From: Saccharofermentans sp.
GTDB lineage: Bacteria; Bacillota; Clostridia; Saccharofermentanales; Saccharofermentanaceae
DNA: 64,000 nt
Direction of reading: 5' to 3'
Assembly (NCBI GenBank): GCA_024403695.1
Contig: JAKSRI010000001.1
Span: 124,001-188,000 of the forward strand
The notes beneath the pieces were generated by a model, which saw only the letters and a list, made by a program, of their open reading frames with translations, made no database searches and had not been told where the DNA came from. Positions 25,418-34,327 of the stretch are shown here, in pieces. Position numbers and translations under genes: made by a program. Every line of letters starts with the position of its first letter. Position 1 is the stretch's first letter.

Positions 25418-25810
25418 ATGGAAATTATCAGATACAAAGGCGACGATAAGAGAACTTACGATAAGGTTATAGGTGATAATGCTGAAGATGCGGTTGTGTC
25501 TCAGATGCTAAGGGACGGGTACAGGTTATTAGCCAGAAACTATGCGGTTCATAACGTGGGAGAACTAGATTCCGTCTTCGAAAGGGATGGCGACGTCTAC
25601 GTGGTTGAAGTTAAGGCAAGAATAGAAGGGAACGATTACGCAGCTCCGGAAGAATCAATCTCTGCAAATAAATACAGAAAGCTTGTAAAAACAGCTCAGA
25701 TATTTGTTCATAGGAAAAGGTTATATGATTCAAATATTATCTTTTTGATAGGAGCAGTGACCCATAACAGAGATGGTTTGATACAAAATGTCAAAATTAT
25801 TCCTTTTTAA
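25418..25810 (+). CDS. yraN: YraN/UPF0102 family nuclease-like protein
   Basis: 130 residues, slightly longer than the usual 115-120. It has a G-x-x-AE-x-x-V opening (GDNAEDAVV), NYAVHNVGELD with D51, and VYVVEVKAR with E64-x-K66, the PD-(D/E)XK-like core of the family. A role in DNA repair or recombination is assumed for the family but not established. The upstream promoter carries a LexA-like box. It stands as a single gene between a divergent membrane protein gene and the aminotransferase promoter. Confidence 0.9.
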   Translation: MEIIRYKGDDKRTYDKVIGDNAEDAVVSQMLRDGYRLLARNYAVHNVGELDSVFERDGDVYVVEVKARIEGNDYAAPEESISANKYRKLVKTAQIFVHRKRLYDSNIIFLIGAVTHNRDGLIQNVKIIPF

Positions 25811-25820
25811 TGAATAATCA

Positions 25821-25849
25821 TTGCGTCATACTTGCAAATTCATTATAAT
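25821..25849 (+). promoter_or_regulatory. Promoter of the aminotransferase-purB unit
   Basis: TTGCGT (25821-25826), 17 bp, TATAAT (25844-25849), giving a 5' leader of about 90 bases. Confidence 0.7.
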
Positions 25850-25946
25850 CATTTTGGCTTTTGAGGATAACTATGTGTAATTTTATCTTCAAAATGCAAT
25901 ATGATATATGGAAAATTTCAAAAATATACATCTGGAGGCAGTTAGC

Positions 25947-27230
25947 ATGAAGTCCTACAAGGAAATGACAGCAGAAGAACTTAAGCTTGAGCGTGAGGCT
26001 CTCAGCAAGAGAATTGAACAGTTTAAGACAATGAATCTTAAGCTTGATATGACTAGAGGTAAGCCATGTCCTGAGCAGCTTTCTCTTAGCAATAACATGT
26101 ATGTTGGTATGGAGGACTCTGATTTTAAGTCAGCTTCTGGTGACGTTCGTAACTATGGTATCCCAACAGGTATCGTTGAGCTCAGAGAAGTATTTGCTGA
26201 GTGGCTTAACGTTGATAAGGATCTTATCTATATTGGTAATGGTTCATCTCTTAACCTTATGTTCGATACACTCATGAGAGCAGTAGTATTCGGTGAGCAT
26301 GATTCCGAGAAGCCATGGGGTCAGATCGAGGGAAGAAAGTGGCTCTGCCCAGTTCCTGGTTATGACAGACACTTCAAGGTAACAGAGACATTAGGTTTCG
26401 AGCTTATCCCAGTACCACTTAATGAGAATGGTCCTGATATGGATATGGTTGAAGAACTCGTTAAGGATCCTAAGGTTCTTGGTATGTGGTCTGTTCCTTG
26501 CTATACAAACCCAGATGGATTTGTTTACTCTGAGGAGACATGCAGAAGACTTGCTTCTATGAAGACTGCAGCAAAGGACTTCAGAATCTATTGGGATAAC
26601 GCTTATAGCGTACACCACCTCTATGCTGATGAGTCTAAGCAGGGTAAGCTCCCAGAGATGCTTTCTCTTTGTGCTGAGTACGGTAATGCTTCTCGTGTAT
26701 ATGAGTTCGCTTCTACATCTAAGATTACACATGCTTCTTCTGGTGTAGCTGCATTCACAGCTAATAAGGAGAACTTTGATGCTGCTAAGAAGATTCTTAG
26801 TGTACAGACAATTGGTGCTAATAAGATTTCTCAGTATGCACACGCTAGATTCCTTCCAAATCTTGATGCTATTAAGGCTCACATGATGAAGCATGCTGAT
26901 ATTCTTCGTCCTAAGTTCGAGCTTACACTTGATATTCTTGATAAGGAGCTCACAGGTACAGATGCTGCTAACTGGAATAAGCCTCTTGGTGGTTACTTTA
27001 TTTCTGTAAATACATTCCCAGGAACAGCTAAGAAGGTTATCGCTATGTGTAACGAACTTGGTGTTGCTTTCACACCAGCTGGTGCTACTTTCCCATATGG
27101 AAAGGATCCTCAGGATTCTAATATTCGTATCGCTCCAAGCTTCCCATCCATCTCAGATATTGAGAAGGCAGTAGAAGTATTCTCTGTTTGTGTTAAACTT
27201 ACTGCAGTAGAAAAAATCTTGGAGGCTTAA
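25947..27230 (+). CDS. Aspartate aminotransferase, subgroup Ic (MocR-like fold)
   Basis: PLP-dependent interconversion of aspartate/2-oxoglutarate and oxaloacetate/glutamate is the expected activity. 427 residues from ATG 25947, chosen because GGAGG lies nine bases upstream; the open frame itself starts at 25908. Features are LDMTRGKPCPEQL, YGIPTGIVELREVF, the cofactor aspartate in YWDNAYSVHH and the Schiff-base lysine in STSKITHASSG. It precedes purB by six bases and could supply aspartate for PurB's upstream step and for PyrB (inference). Confidence 0.88.
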   Translation: MKSYKEMTAEELKLEREALSKRIEQFKTMNLKLDMTRGKPCPEQLSLSNNMYVGMEDSDFKSASGDVRNYGIPTGIVELREVFAEWLNVDKDLIYIGNGSSLNLMFDTLMRAVVFGEHDSEKPWGQIEGRKWLCPVPGYDRHFKVTETLGFELIPVPLNENGPDMDMVEELVKDPKVLGMWSVPCYTNPDGFVYSEETCRRLASMKTAAKDFRIYWDNAYSVHHLYADESKQGKLPEMLSLCAEYGNASRVYEFASTSKITHASSGVAAFTANKENFDAAKKILSVQTIGANKISQYAHARFLPNLDAIKAHMMKHADILRPKFELTLDILDKELTGTDAANWNKPLGGYFISVNTFPGTAKKVIAMCNELGVAFTPAGATFPYGKDPQDSNIRIAPSFPSISDIEKAVEVFSVCVKLTAVEKILEA

Positions 27231-27236
27231 TTAATC

Positions 27237-28682
27237 ATGGCTGATATGAAGAAATCATCCTATGAGAGTCCACTTAACTCTCGTTATGCTAGTAAGGAGA
27301 TGCAGTATATCTTTTCTCCTGATAAGAAGTTCACAACATGGCGTAAGCTTTGGATCGCACTTGCAGAATCTGAGCAGGAGCTTGGTCTTCCTATTACAGA
27401 TGAGCAGATTGCAGAGCTTAAGGAGCACATCTACGATATCGATTACGAGATGGCTGCAGCTGAGGAGAAGATTGTTAGACATGATGTAATGGCTCATGTT
27501 CATACATATGGTAAAGCTTGTCCTAAGGCAGCTGGTATCATCCACCTTGGTGCTACATCTTGCTATGTTGGTGATAATACAGATATTATTATTATGCGTG
27601 AAGCTCTCGAGCTCATTCGTAAGAGACTTGTTGTTACTATCAGCAAAGTTGCTGCTTTTGCAGATCAGTACAAGGATATGCCAACACTTGGTTTTACACA
27701 CTTCCAGCCAGCTCAGCTCGTTACAGTAGGTAAGAGAGCATCTCTCTGGCTTCAGGATCTTATGATGGATCTCGAGGAAGTTGAGGCAGTTGCTTCTTCA
27801 CTTAAGATGCTTGGCTGTAAGGGTACAACAGGTACACAGGCTTCATTTATGAAGCTCTTTGAGGGTGATCACGAGAAGTGCGTTGCTCTTGATCAGAAGA
27901 TTGCTAATAAGATGGGCTTTGCTTCTTCTTACTATGTATCTGGTCAGACATATACACGTAAGGTTGATTCCAGAGTTCTTAATGCTCTTTCATCTATCGC
28001 ACAGTCTGCTCATAAGTTCTCTAACGATATCAGACTTCTCCAGCACCTTAAGGAGGTAGAGGAGCCATTTGAGAAGACTCAGATTGGTTCATCTGCTATG
28101 GCTTATAAGCGTAATCCTATGAGATCCGAGAGAATTGCTTCTCTTGCAAGATATGTAATGGCTGATGCTATTAACCCAGCTATGACAGCTGCTGAGCAGT
28201 GGTTCGAGAGAACACTTGATGACTCTGCTAATAAGAGAATCTCCGTACCAGAGGCATTCCTTGCAGTTGATGCTATTCTTGGTATTTATACAAATATTGC
28301 ATCTGGTCTCGTTGTATACGAGAAGCAGATTCATCAGCACATCATGAATGAGCTTCCATTCATGGCTACAGAGAACATTATGATGGAGGCAACTAAGCGT
28401 GGTGGTGACCGTCAGGAGCTTCACGAGAAGATTCGTGTTCTTTCTATGGAGGCAGGTGCTGTTGTTAAGATGGAAGGTAAGCCAAATGACCTTCTCGACA
28501 GAATCGTAAAGGATCCTGCATTTGGTCTTACAAAGGAAGACCTCGATGCACTTCTTGATCCTAAGCTCTATATCGGCCGTTGCCCAGAGCAGGTTACTAC
28601 ATTCCTTGATGAGGCAATAAAGCCAATTCTCGAGTCTCATAAGGCAGATCTCGAAGTTGAGGATGTTGAGCTTAAGGTTTAA
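27237..28682 (+). CDS. purB: Adenylosuccinate lyase
   Basis: Two steps of purine synthesis: SAICAR to AICAR and adenylosuccinate to AMP, each releasing fumarate. 481 residues. The superfamily signature [16 protein letters not shown] is intact, with the active-site H-containing segments VMAHVHTYG and [10 protein letters not shown]. It follows the aminotransferase by six bases and ends at a strong terminator, so those two form a unit separate from the pyr operon. Confidence 0.97.
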   Translation: MADMKKSSYESPLNSRYASKEMQYIFSPDKKFTTWRKLWIALAESEQELGLPITDEQIAELKEHIYDIDYEMAAAEEKIVRHDVMAHVHTYGKACPKAAGIIHLGATSCYVGDNTDIIIMREALELIRKRLVVTISKVAAFADQYKDMPTLGFTHFQPAQLVTVGKRASLWLQDLMMDLEEVEAVASSLKMLGCKGTTGTQASFMKLFEGDHEKCVALDQKIANKMGFASSYYVSGQTYTRKVDSRVLNALSSIAQSAHKFSNDIRLLQHLKEVEEPFEKTQIGSSAMAYKRNPMRSERIASLARYVMADAINPAMTAAEQWFERTLDDSANKRISVPEAFLAVDAILGIYTNIASGLVVYEKQIHQHIMNELPFMATENIMMEATKRGGDRQELHEKIRVLSMEAGAVVKMEGKPNDLLDRIVKDPAFGLTKEDLDALLDPKLYIGRCPEQVTTFLDEAIKPILESHKADLEVEDVELKV

Positions 28683-28709
28683 TTCATAATCTATTTCAAA
28701 GCTACTTAG

Positions 28710-28742
28710 AAGCTGTGAGGAATATTCTTCACAGCTTTTTTT
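28710..28742 (+). terminator. Terminator after purB
   Basis: Bases 28710-28721 pair with 28726-28737 (12 pairs, one G-U) around ATAT, followed by a T tract to 28742. Confidence 0.92.
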
Positions 28743-28747
28743 GTAAC

Positions 28748-28776
28748 TTGATTTATGACCATCAAAAGACTATTCT
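28748..28776 (+). promoter_or_regulatory. Promoter of the pyr operon
   Basis: TTGATT (28748-28753), 17 bp, TATTCT (28771-28776), placed between the purB terminator and the PyrR attenuator. Confidence 0.55.
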
Positions 28777-28788
28777 AATACTAGTAAA

Positions 28789-28904
28789 TCTTTAAACAGT
28801 CCGGCGAGGCTGAAAGACATACATTTACATAAATTTATACTCTTTTATACAGTTAGCCGGACTATATGAATTCGATGGAATTTATATGCCGGATTTTTTA
28901 TTTT
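28789..28904 (+). promoter_or_regulatory. PyrR-controlled transcription attenuator
   Basis: Three competing structures can be drawn. (1) Anti-antiterminator: TCTTT (28789-28793) with AAAGA (28813-28817) and CAG with CTG, enclosing the loop TCCGGCGAGG, which matches the PyrR-binding consensus. (2) Antiterminator: AGTCCGGC (28798-28805) pairs perfectly with GCCGGACT (28856-28863). (3) Terminator: CCGG (28857-28860) and ATATGAATTC pair with GAATTTATAT and CCGG (28889-28892), followed by TTTTTT. UMP-bound PyrR would stabilise (1), freeing (3). Only one attenuator is present, before pyrR. Confidence 0.93.
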
Positions 28905-28920
28905 CGAAAGGAGAATTGTA

Positions 28921-29463
28921 ATGAAAGAAGCAGCCGTTCTTATGGATGAAGCAGCAGTTAAGCGTGCAGTCACCAGAATTTCTCATGAGATTATTGAGAA
29001 GAATGAAGGACTCGAGAACATTGCTATTATTGGTATCCAGCGTCGTGGCGTATCAATGGCAAAGATGATTAGAGAGAATCTCGAGCAGATCGAGGGAATT
29101 AAAGTTCCTCTTGGTATTCTTGATATTACATTCTACAGAGATGATTTATCCAAGCTTTCTGCTCACCCTGTAGTAAATGGTACACATATTCCTTTTGATG
29201 TTAATAACACTAAGATTATTCTTGTAGACGATGTTCTTTTCACAGGAAGAACTATCAGATCTGCAATCGATAATATTTTTGATATGGGCAGACCTGCTTG
29301 TATCCAGTTAGCAATCCTTATTGATCGTGGTCATAGACAGCTTCCATTCAGAGCTGATTATGTTGGTAAGAACGTTCCAACATCTATTCACGAGTCTATT
29401 AAGGTTGCTTTCGACGATGTTGATGGAAAAACAAATGTAGTTCTTAATAAGGAGGCTGAGTAA
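28921..29463 (+). CDS. pyrR: Pyr operon RNA-binding attenuation protein / uracil phosphoribosyltransferase
   Basis: Binds pyr leader RNA in response to UMP and can also make UMP from uracil and PRPP. 180 residues, normal length. PRPP loop IILVDDVLFTGRTIRSA is intact, and GIQRRGVSMA and LGILDITFYRDDLS are typical. AAAGGAG lies seven bases before the ATG. The TAATG overlap with pyrB indicates translational coupling. It acts on the leader immediately upstream, giving autoregulation of the whole operon. Confidence 0.97.
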   Translation: MKEAAVLMDEAAVKRAVTRISHEIIEKNEGLENIAIIGIQRRGVSMAKMIRENLEQIEGIKVPLGILDITFYRDDLSKLSAHPVVNGTHIPFDVNNTKIILVDDVLFTGRTIRSAIDNIFDMGRPACIQLAILIDRGHRQLPFRADYVGKNVPTSIHESIKVAFDDVDGKTNVVLNKEAE

Positions 29464-30392
29464 TGGCACTTAAAAGCAAAGACCTTCTTGGCATGAAGCA
29501 GCTTACATGCGACGAGATCATGGAGATTCTCGATACTGCCAAGACAATGAAGATGGTAATTTCTTCTGGTAATAAGAAGACAAGCCATTTGCAGGGAAAG
29601 GCTGTAATTACACTTTTCTATGAGAACAGTACTAGAACAAGAACATCCTTCGAGATGGCTTCTAAGTACATGGGTTCTTCTTCTGCAAATATTAGTTCAA
29701 GCGGATCTTCCGTAGCAAAGGGTGAGTCACTCCTTGATACAGTTAGAACACTCGATGCAATGGGTACAGATATCATTATCATGAGACATAACCAGTCTGG
29801 TGCACCTCATTCTATCGCTAACAAGATTAACGCTTCAGTAGTAAATGCTGGTGATGGTATGAATGAGCACCCAACACAGGCTCTTCTCGATATGCTCACA
29901 ATGTATGAGAGATTCGATACATTTGAGGGTAAGAAGATTGCTATCTGCGGTGACTGCTACCATAGCCGTGTAGTTAGATCAAATGCTATCGGTCTTGCTA
30001 AGCTTGGTGCAGAAGTAAGCGTTTATGGTCCAAGAACAATGATGCCAATCGGTATCGAGCAGATGGGCGTACGTGTAGCAGACAGTGTTGCTGACTGCGT
30101 TAAGGATGCAGATGCTGTTATGGGTCTTCGTGTTCAGCTCGAGAGACAGAACAGTGCACTTTTCCCATCTGTAGCAGAGTATTCCAAGTTCTATGCTATT
30201 ACACCAGAAATGCTCCAGCTTGCTAAGCCAGATGCATTCCTTATGCACCCAGGTCCATGTAACCACGGTGTTGAGCTTCCTACAGCAGTTTATGACTGTG
30301 ATCAGTCTGTTATTAATGAGCAGGTTACAAACGGTGTTGCTGTAAGAATGGCTGTTCTTTATTTACTTATGGCAAGGAGGAATAATCTGTGA
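29463..30392 (+). CDS. pyrB: Aspartate carbamoyltransferase catalytic subunit
   Basis: Carbamoyl phosphate plus aspartate to carbamoylaspartate. 309 residues. Carbamoyl-phosphate motif STRTRTSFE and HPTQALLD are intact. No pyrI regulatory subunit follows, as in Bacillus-type operons, so control is presumably through PyrR. It starts one base into the pyrR stop and ends in a GTGA overlap with pyrC. Confidence 0.97.
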   Translation: MALKSKDLLGMKQLTCDEIMEILDTAKTMKMVISSGNKKTSHLQGKAVITLFYENSTRTRTSFEMASKYMGSSSANISSSGSSVAKGESLLDTVRTLDAMGTDIIIMRHNQSGAPHSIANKINASVVNAGDGMNEHPTQALLDMLTMYERFDTFEGKKIAICGDCYHSRVVRSNAIGLAKLGAEVSVYGPRTMMPIGIEQMGVRVADSVADCVKDADAVMGLRVQLERQNSALFPSVAEYSKFYAITPEMLQLAKPDAFLMHPGPCNHGVELPTAVYDCDQSVINEQVTNGVAVRMAVLYLLMARRNNL

Positions 30393-31642
30393 AAACAATA
30401 ATTAAGAATTGTAAGGTTTTTAATTCTGATAAGACAGAACTTTATATTGATGGCGAGAAGTTCTCTGAGGCTTTCGCTGAGAATGAGGCTGACGAGGTAA
30501 TTGACCTCGGTGGCAAGATGGTTTTCCCAGGTCTCGTAGACATGCACGTTCACCTTCGTGAGCCAGGTTACGAGTACAGAGAGACAATCGCTACAGGTTG
30601 TGCAGCAGCTGCAAGAGGTGGTTTCACAGCAGTTTGCTCCATGCCTAATACTTTCCCAGTTTGTGATAACGCTGCAGTTGTTAGCGGTATTCTTAAGAAG
30701 GCTGAGGGCGCTAAATGCCGTGTGTACCCAATCGGCGCTGCTAACAAGGGCCTTGGTGCTAAGGAGATTGCAGAGATTGGTCTCATGAAGGAGGCAGGTA
30801 TTGTAGCTGTTTCTAACGATGGTAAGCCAATTGCTAATGCAGGCATCATGCGTAAGGTGCTCGAGTATGCTTCTGACTTTGACATGCCAGTGCTTAATCA
30901 CTGTGAGGACGATGACCTCTCTGAGGGTGCTATGAATGAGGGTCCAGTATCCACATCCATCGGTATCAGAGGTATTCCTACAGCAGCTGAGGACATCATG
31001 ATTAGCAGAGATCTTATCCTTGCTGAGTACCTTGATGTTCCAGTACATATCTGTCACGTATCCACTAAGGGTGGTGTTCGCATGATAAGAGACGCTAAGG
31101 CAAGAGGAGTAAAGGTAACAGCAGAGACTTGCCCACATTACTTCACACTTACTGACGCTGCTTGCGAGAACTATGACACTAACTTCAAGATGCATCCACC
31201 TCTTAGAACACAGGAGCACGTTGATGCTATTATCGAGGGCCTTAAGGACGGCACAATTGACTGTATCGTTACTGACCACGCACCTCATCATCAGGATGAG
31301 AAGGAGCTCGAGTTCTCACTTGCTAACAACGGTATCGTTGGCCTTGAAAGTTCTTTCGCACTCAGCTACACATACCTTGTTAAGAAGGGCATCATCTCCA
31401 TGGGGAGACTTATGGACCTTATGTGCTATAACCCATCTAATATCCTTAGACTTGGTAGAGGTGGCATGAACGTAGGTGATGACGCTGATCTTACAGTATT
31501 TGATCTTGATAACGAGTTCACTTTCGAGAAGGAAAAGATGCTCTCCAAGGGACGTAATACTCCATTTGATGGATGGAAGCTTTATGGTGAGACAGTTCTT
31601 ACAATGATGGGAGGAAAGAAGACATATGAGAAACTTTGCTGA
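30389..31642 (+). CDS. pyrC: Dihydroorotase
   Basis: Cyclises carbamoylaspartate to dihydroorotate; zinc amidohydrolase, class I, 417 residues. Metal-binding DMHVHLREPG (HxH), later histidines in NHCEDD and HICHVSTKGG, and the aspartate in IVTDHAPHH are present. It uses a GTG start overlapping the pyrB stop by four bases, with AAGGAGG nine bases upstream. Its 3' end overlaps pyrF by 17 bases. Confidence 0.97.
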   Translation: MKTIIKNCKVFNSDKTELYIDGEKFSEAFAENEADEVIDLGGKMVFPGLVDMHVHLREPGYEYRETIATGCAAAARGGFTAVCSMPNTFPVCDNAAVVSGILKKAEGAKCRVYPIGAANKGLGAKEIAEIGLMKEAGIVAVSNDGKPIANAGIMRKVLEYASDFDMPVLNHCEDDDLSEGAMNEGPVSTSIGIRGIPTAAEDIMISRDLILAEYLDVPVHICHVSTKGGVRMIRDAKARGVKVTAETCPHYFTLTDAACENYDTNFKMHPPLRTQEHVDAIIEGLKDGTIDCIVTDHAPHHQDEKELEFSLANNGIVGLESSFALSYTYLVKKGIISMGRLMDLMCYNPSNILRLGRGGMNVGDDADLTVFDLDNEFTFEKEKMLSKGRNTPFDGWKLYGETVLTMMGGKKTYEKLC

Positions 31643-32573
31643 TCAGTTAACAGATAAGATAGCTGAGCTTAATAACCCAACAGTAATGGGTCTTGATCCT
31701 AAGCTCGAGTACATTCCACAGTATATTAGAGACAAGCACATAGCTGCTAACCCAGGTGATGCTGAGCAGGCTGCTGCAGATGCTATCTATGAGTTCAACA
31801 CATCACTTATCGATGCAGTTTGCGACATCGTTCCAGCTATTAAGCCTCAGTTCGCATATTATGAGATGTATGGCGTAAAGGCTATCGAAGTTCTTAAGAA
31901 GACTATCGAGTACGCACAGTCCAAGGGAATGCTTGTTATTGCTGATGCTAAGCGTAATGATATCGGAACAACAGCTACAGCTTATTCTGAGGGAATCATC
32001 GGTTCTACAGACGTTGAGGGTCAGAAGATTTCTATGTTCGGTGCTGACTGCGTTACTGTTAACGGTTACCTTGGTGTTGATGGTATCAAGCCATTCACAG
32101 ACGTTTGTGCTCGTGACGGCAAGGGTATCTTCGCACTCGTAAGAACATCTAACCCATCTGCTGGTGATCTTCAGGATCTCAAGCTCGAGGATGGCAGAAC
32201 AGTTTATGAGGCAATGGCAGATAAGGTTGCTGAGTGGGGTGCTGACCTCGTTGGCGAGAATGGCTTCTCATCTGTTGGTGCTGTAGTTGGTGCTACATGG
32301 CCTGAGCAGGCTGTCGAAATCCGTAAGAGAATGCCAACAAACCTCATCCTCGTTCCTGGTTACGGTGCGCAGGGTGCAGGCCCAGACGCTGCAGTTGCTT
32401 CTTTTACAGCTGAGGGCAAGGGTTCTATCGTTAACGCTTCCAGAAGCCTTATGTGCGCATGGAAGAAGAGAGAAGACCTCGCACCAGAAGAGTTCGCGAA
32501 AGCAACACGTGACGAGGCAATCGACATGAGAGAAAAGCTTAACGCAGCACTTAAGGACAGAAAGTACGTATGA
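31626..32573 (+). CDS. pyrF: Orotidine 5'-phosphate decarboxylase (type 2)
   Basis: OMP to UMP. 315 residues, longer than the 240-residue type and fitting the type 2 branch. The catalytic segment ADAKRNDIG (K-D-x-K-x-x-D array) is intact and RTSNPSAGD and LVPGYGAQG are typical. It starts inside the end of pyrC (17-base overlap, GGGAGG upstream) and ends in an ATGA overlap with pyrK. Confidence 0.96.
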   Translation: MRNFADQLTDKIAELNNPTVMGLDPKLEYIPQYIRDKHIAANPGDAEQAAADAIYEFNTSLIDAVCDIVPAIKPQFAYYEMYGVKAIEVLKKTIEYAQSKGMLVIADAKRNDIGTTATAYSEGIIGSTDVEGQKISMFGADCVTVNGYLGVDGIKPFTDVCARDGKGIFALVRTSNPSAGDLQDLKLEDGRTVYEAMADKVAEWGADLVGENGFSSVGAVVGATWPEQAVEIRKRMPTNLILVPGYGAQGAGPDAAVASFTAEGKGSIVNASRSLMCAWKKREDLAPEEFAKATRDEAIDMREKLNAALKDRKYV

Positions 32574-33334
32574 GACAGGAATATAACGTAAAAATCGTAT
32601 CCAAGGACATGATTAGTCCTGATACTGCTTACATTACAATTCATTGCCCAGCTATTGCTAATAATGCAAAGCCAGGTCAGTTTGTGAATGTTTCTTGCAG
32701 CAAATTCTTGAAGAGACCTTTTGGAATCGCTTCCGTTAATCCACAGGATGGTACGTTCTGTATTGGTGTTAAGGTTGTAGGTAAGGGTACAACTGAGATT
32801 GCTGCTTTCGAGGACGGAAAAGAAGTTACTGTTCTTGGTCCTCTTGGTAATGGTTTTGACTTTAATTTTGATGGCAAGTACATCCTGGTTAGTGGTGGTA
32901 CTGGTGTGTTCCCGATTAATTTCGCGCACGAGTTCCTTACACAGAATAATGTAAAGCACATTGTTTGCCAGGGTTTCAGAGATAAGAGTCAGATTCTTAT
33001 GAATGATCCATCTTTTATTCTTACTACAGATGCTGGTGATGCAGGTATTAAGGGTAACTGTTGTGATGGACTTAATACTATTTCAGATGAAGACCTTAAG
33101 GATTCCACAGTTGTTTGTGTAGGACCACTTCCAATGATGAAAGCAGTTGGTAACTGGGCAACATCTAATGGTCTTAAGTGTTATGTATCAATGGAACAGA
33201 GAATGGCATGCGGTATTGGTATTTGCCTCGTATGCATCTGTAAGGTTAAGGCTGAGGCTGAAGGTCAGGAGTTTAATCATGTAAGATGCTGCAAGGAAGG
33301 TCCTGTATTCCCATTCGAGGAGGTGATTTGGTGA
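32570..33334 (+). CDS. pyrK: Dihydroorotate dehydrogenase electron transfer subunit
   Basis: FAD and [2Fe-2S] subunit that passes electrons from PyrD to NAD+. 254 residues. FAD region KRPFGIASVN, NAD region SGGTGVFPI, and cluster cysteines in CGIGICLVCICK plus the RCCKEGPVF segment near the C-terminus are visible. ATGA overlap with pyrF and GTGA overlap with pyrD show strict coupling. Confidence 0.95.
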   Translation: MRQEYNVKIVSKDMISPDTAYITIHCPAIANNAKPGQFVNVSCSKFLKRPFGIASVNPQDGTFCIGVKVVGKGTTEIAAFEDGKEVTVLGPLGNGFDFNFDGKYILVSGGTGVFPINFAHEFLTQNNVKHIVCQGFRDKSQILMNDPSFILTTDAGDAGIKGNCCDGLNTISDEDLKDSTVVCVGPLPMMKAVGNWATSNGLKCYVSMEQRMACGIGICLVCICKVKAEAEGQEFNHVRCCKEGPVFPFEEVIW

Positions 33335-34302
33335 AACCTTTAAACGTAGTTAAGGATAATCAGGCAATGGACCTTCTTAAGGCTATTGATTCAAATATTG
33401 CTGTTAAGGTTGGAGATGTTGAGCTTAAGAGCCCAATTATTCTTGCATCAGGTACATGTAACTTTGGTCATGAGCTTTCTGAGTATTATGATCTTTCCAT
33501 CCTTGGTGGTTTGTCATCCAAGGGGTTAACAATCAAGCCACGTGTTGGTAATGAAGGTGTACGTGTTGCTGAGACTGCAGCAGGAATGCTTAATTCCGTA
33601 GGACTTCAGAACCCAGGTGTTGATTACTTTATCGAGCATGATCTCGACTATATGAATACTCTTGGAACAGGCGTTATCGTTAACGTTGCAGGACATTCAT
33701 TTGATGACTACATTGCTATGATCGAGAAGCTTGATCCATATAAGGATAAGATTGATGCGCTTGAGGTTAATCTCTCATGTCCTAATGTTAAGGCAGGATG
33801 TATGTCTATTGGTTCTGACCCAGTTCAGGTTAAGACTATTGTTTCTGAACTTCGTAAGAGAACTACACTTCCACTCTGGATTAAGCTCACACCAAATGTA
33901 ACTGATATTAAGTCAGTTGCTCTAGCGGCTCAGGAGGGTGGAGCAGATGCAGTTGTTATGATTAACACACTTCTTGGAATGGCAATTGATATCAGAACAA
34001 GAAGACCTATTCTTCGTAATAACACTGGTGGATATTCCGGACCTGCAGTTAAGCCTGTAGCACTTCGTATGGTTTCTGAGTGCGCTCAGGTTCTTAACAT
34101 TCCTATTATTGGATGTGGTGGAATCTCTACTTATGAGGATGTACTCGAGTTCATTATTGCTGGTGCTAGTGCTGTCGAGATTGGTACAGCATCCCTCGTA
34201 CATCCTACATGTCCAGTAGATATTACTAAGGATCTCAAGAAGTGGTGTGCGGATAACAACACATCTCTTACAGAATTAACTGGAACATTACAGCTTTGGT
34301 AA
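33331..34302 (+). CDS. pyrD: Dihydroorotate dehydrogenase, class 1B catalytic subunit
   Basis: Oxidises dihydroorotate to orotate with FMN, in complex with PyrK. 323 residues from GTG 33331, which overlaps the pyrK stop and has GAGGAGG upstream; an open frame reaching back to 33286 lies inside pyrK and is not used. Motifs are LASGTCNFG, NLSCPNVKAG, WIKLTPNVTDI and GCGGISTYEDVLEFI. The pyrK neighbour fixes the class. Confidence 0.96.
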   Translation: MKPLNVVKDNQAMDLLKAIDSNIAVKVGDVELKSPIILASGTCNFGHELSEYYDLSILGGLSSKGLTIKPRVGNEGVRVAETAAGMLNSVGLQNPGVDYFIEHDLDYMNTLGTGVIVNVAGHSFDDYIAMIEKLDPYKDKIDALEVNLSCPNVKAGCMSIGSDPVQVKTIVSELRKRTTLPLWIKLTPNVTDIKSVALAAQEGGADAVVMINTLLGMAIDIRTRRPILRNNTGGYSGPAVKPVALRMVSECAQVLNIPIIGCGGISTYEDVLEFIIAGASAVEIGTASLVHPTCPVDITKDLKKWCADNNTSLTELTGTLQLW

Positions 34303-34327
34303 TTGATAACAAATAAGGAGAATGAAA

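Noticed and set aside
6088-25810. A defence island made of the Mrr-like, DUF2130, helicase-nuclease and YraN proteins
   Set aside because: All four carry PD-(D/E)XK-type motifs, but they are scattered among housekeeping genes with separate promoters and no methylase or mobile genes. Clustering is not supported.
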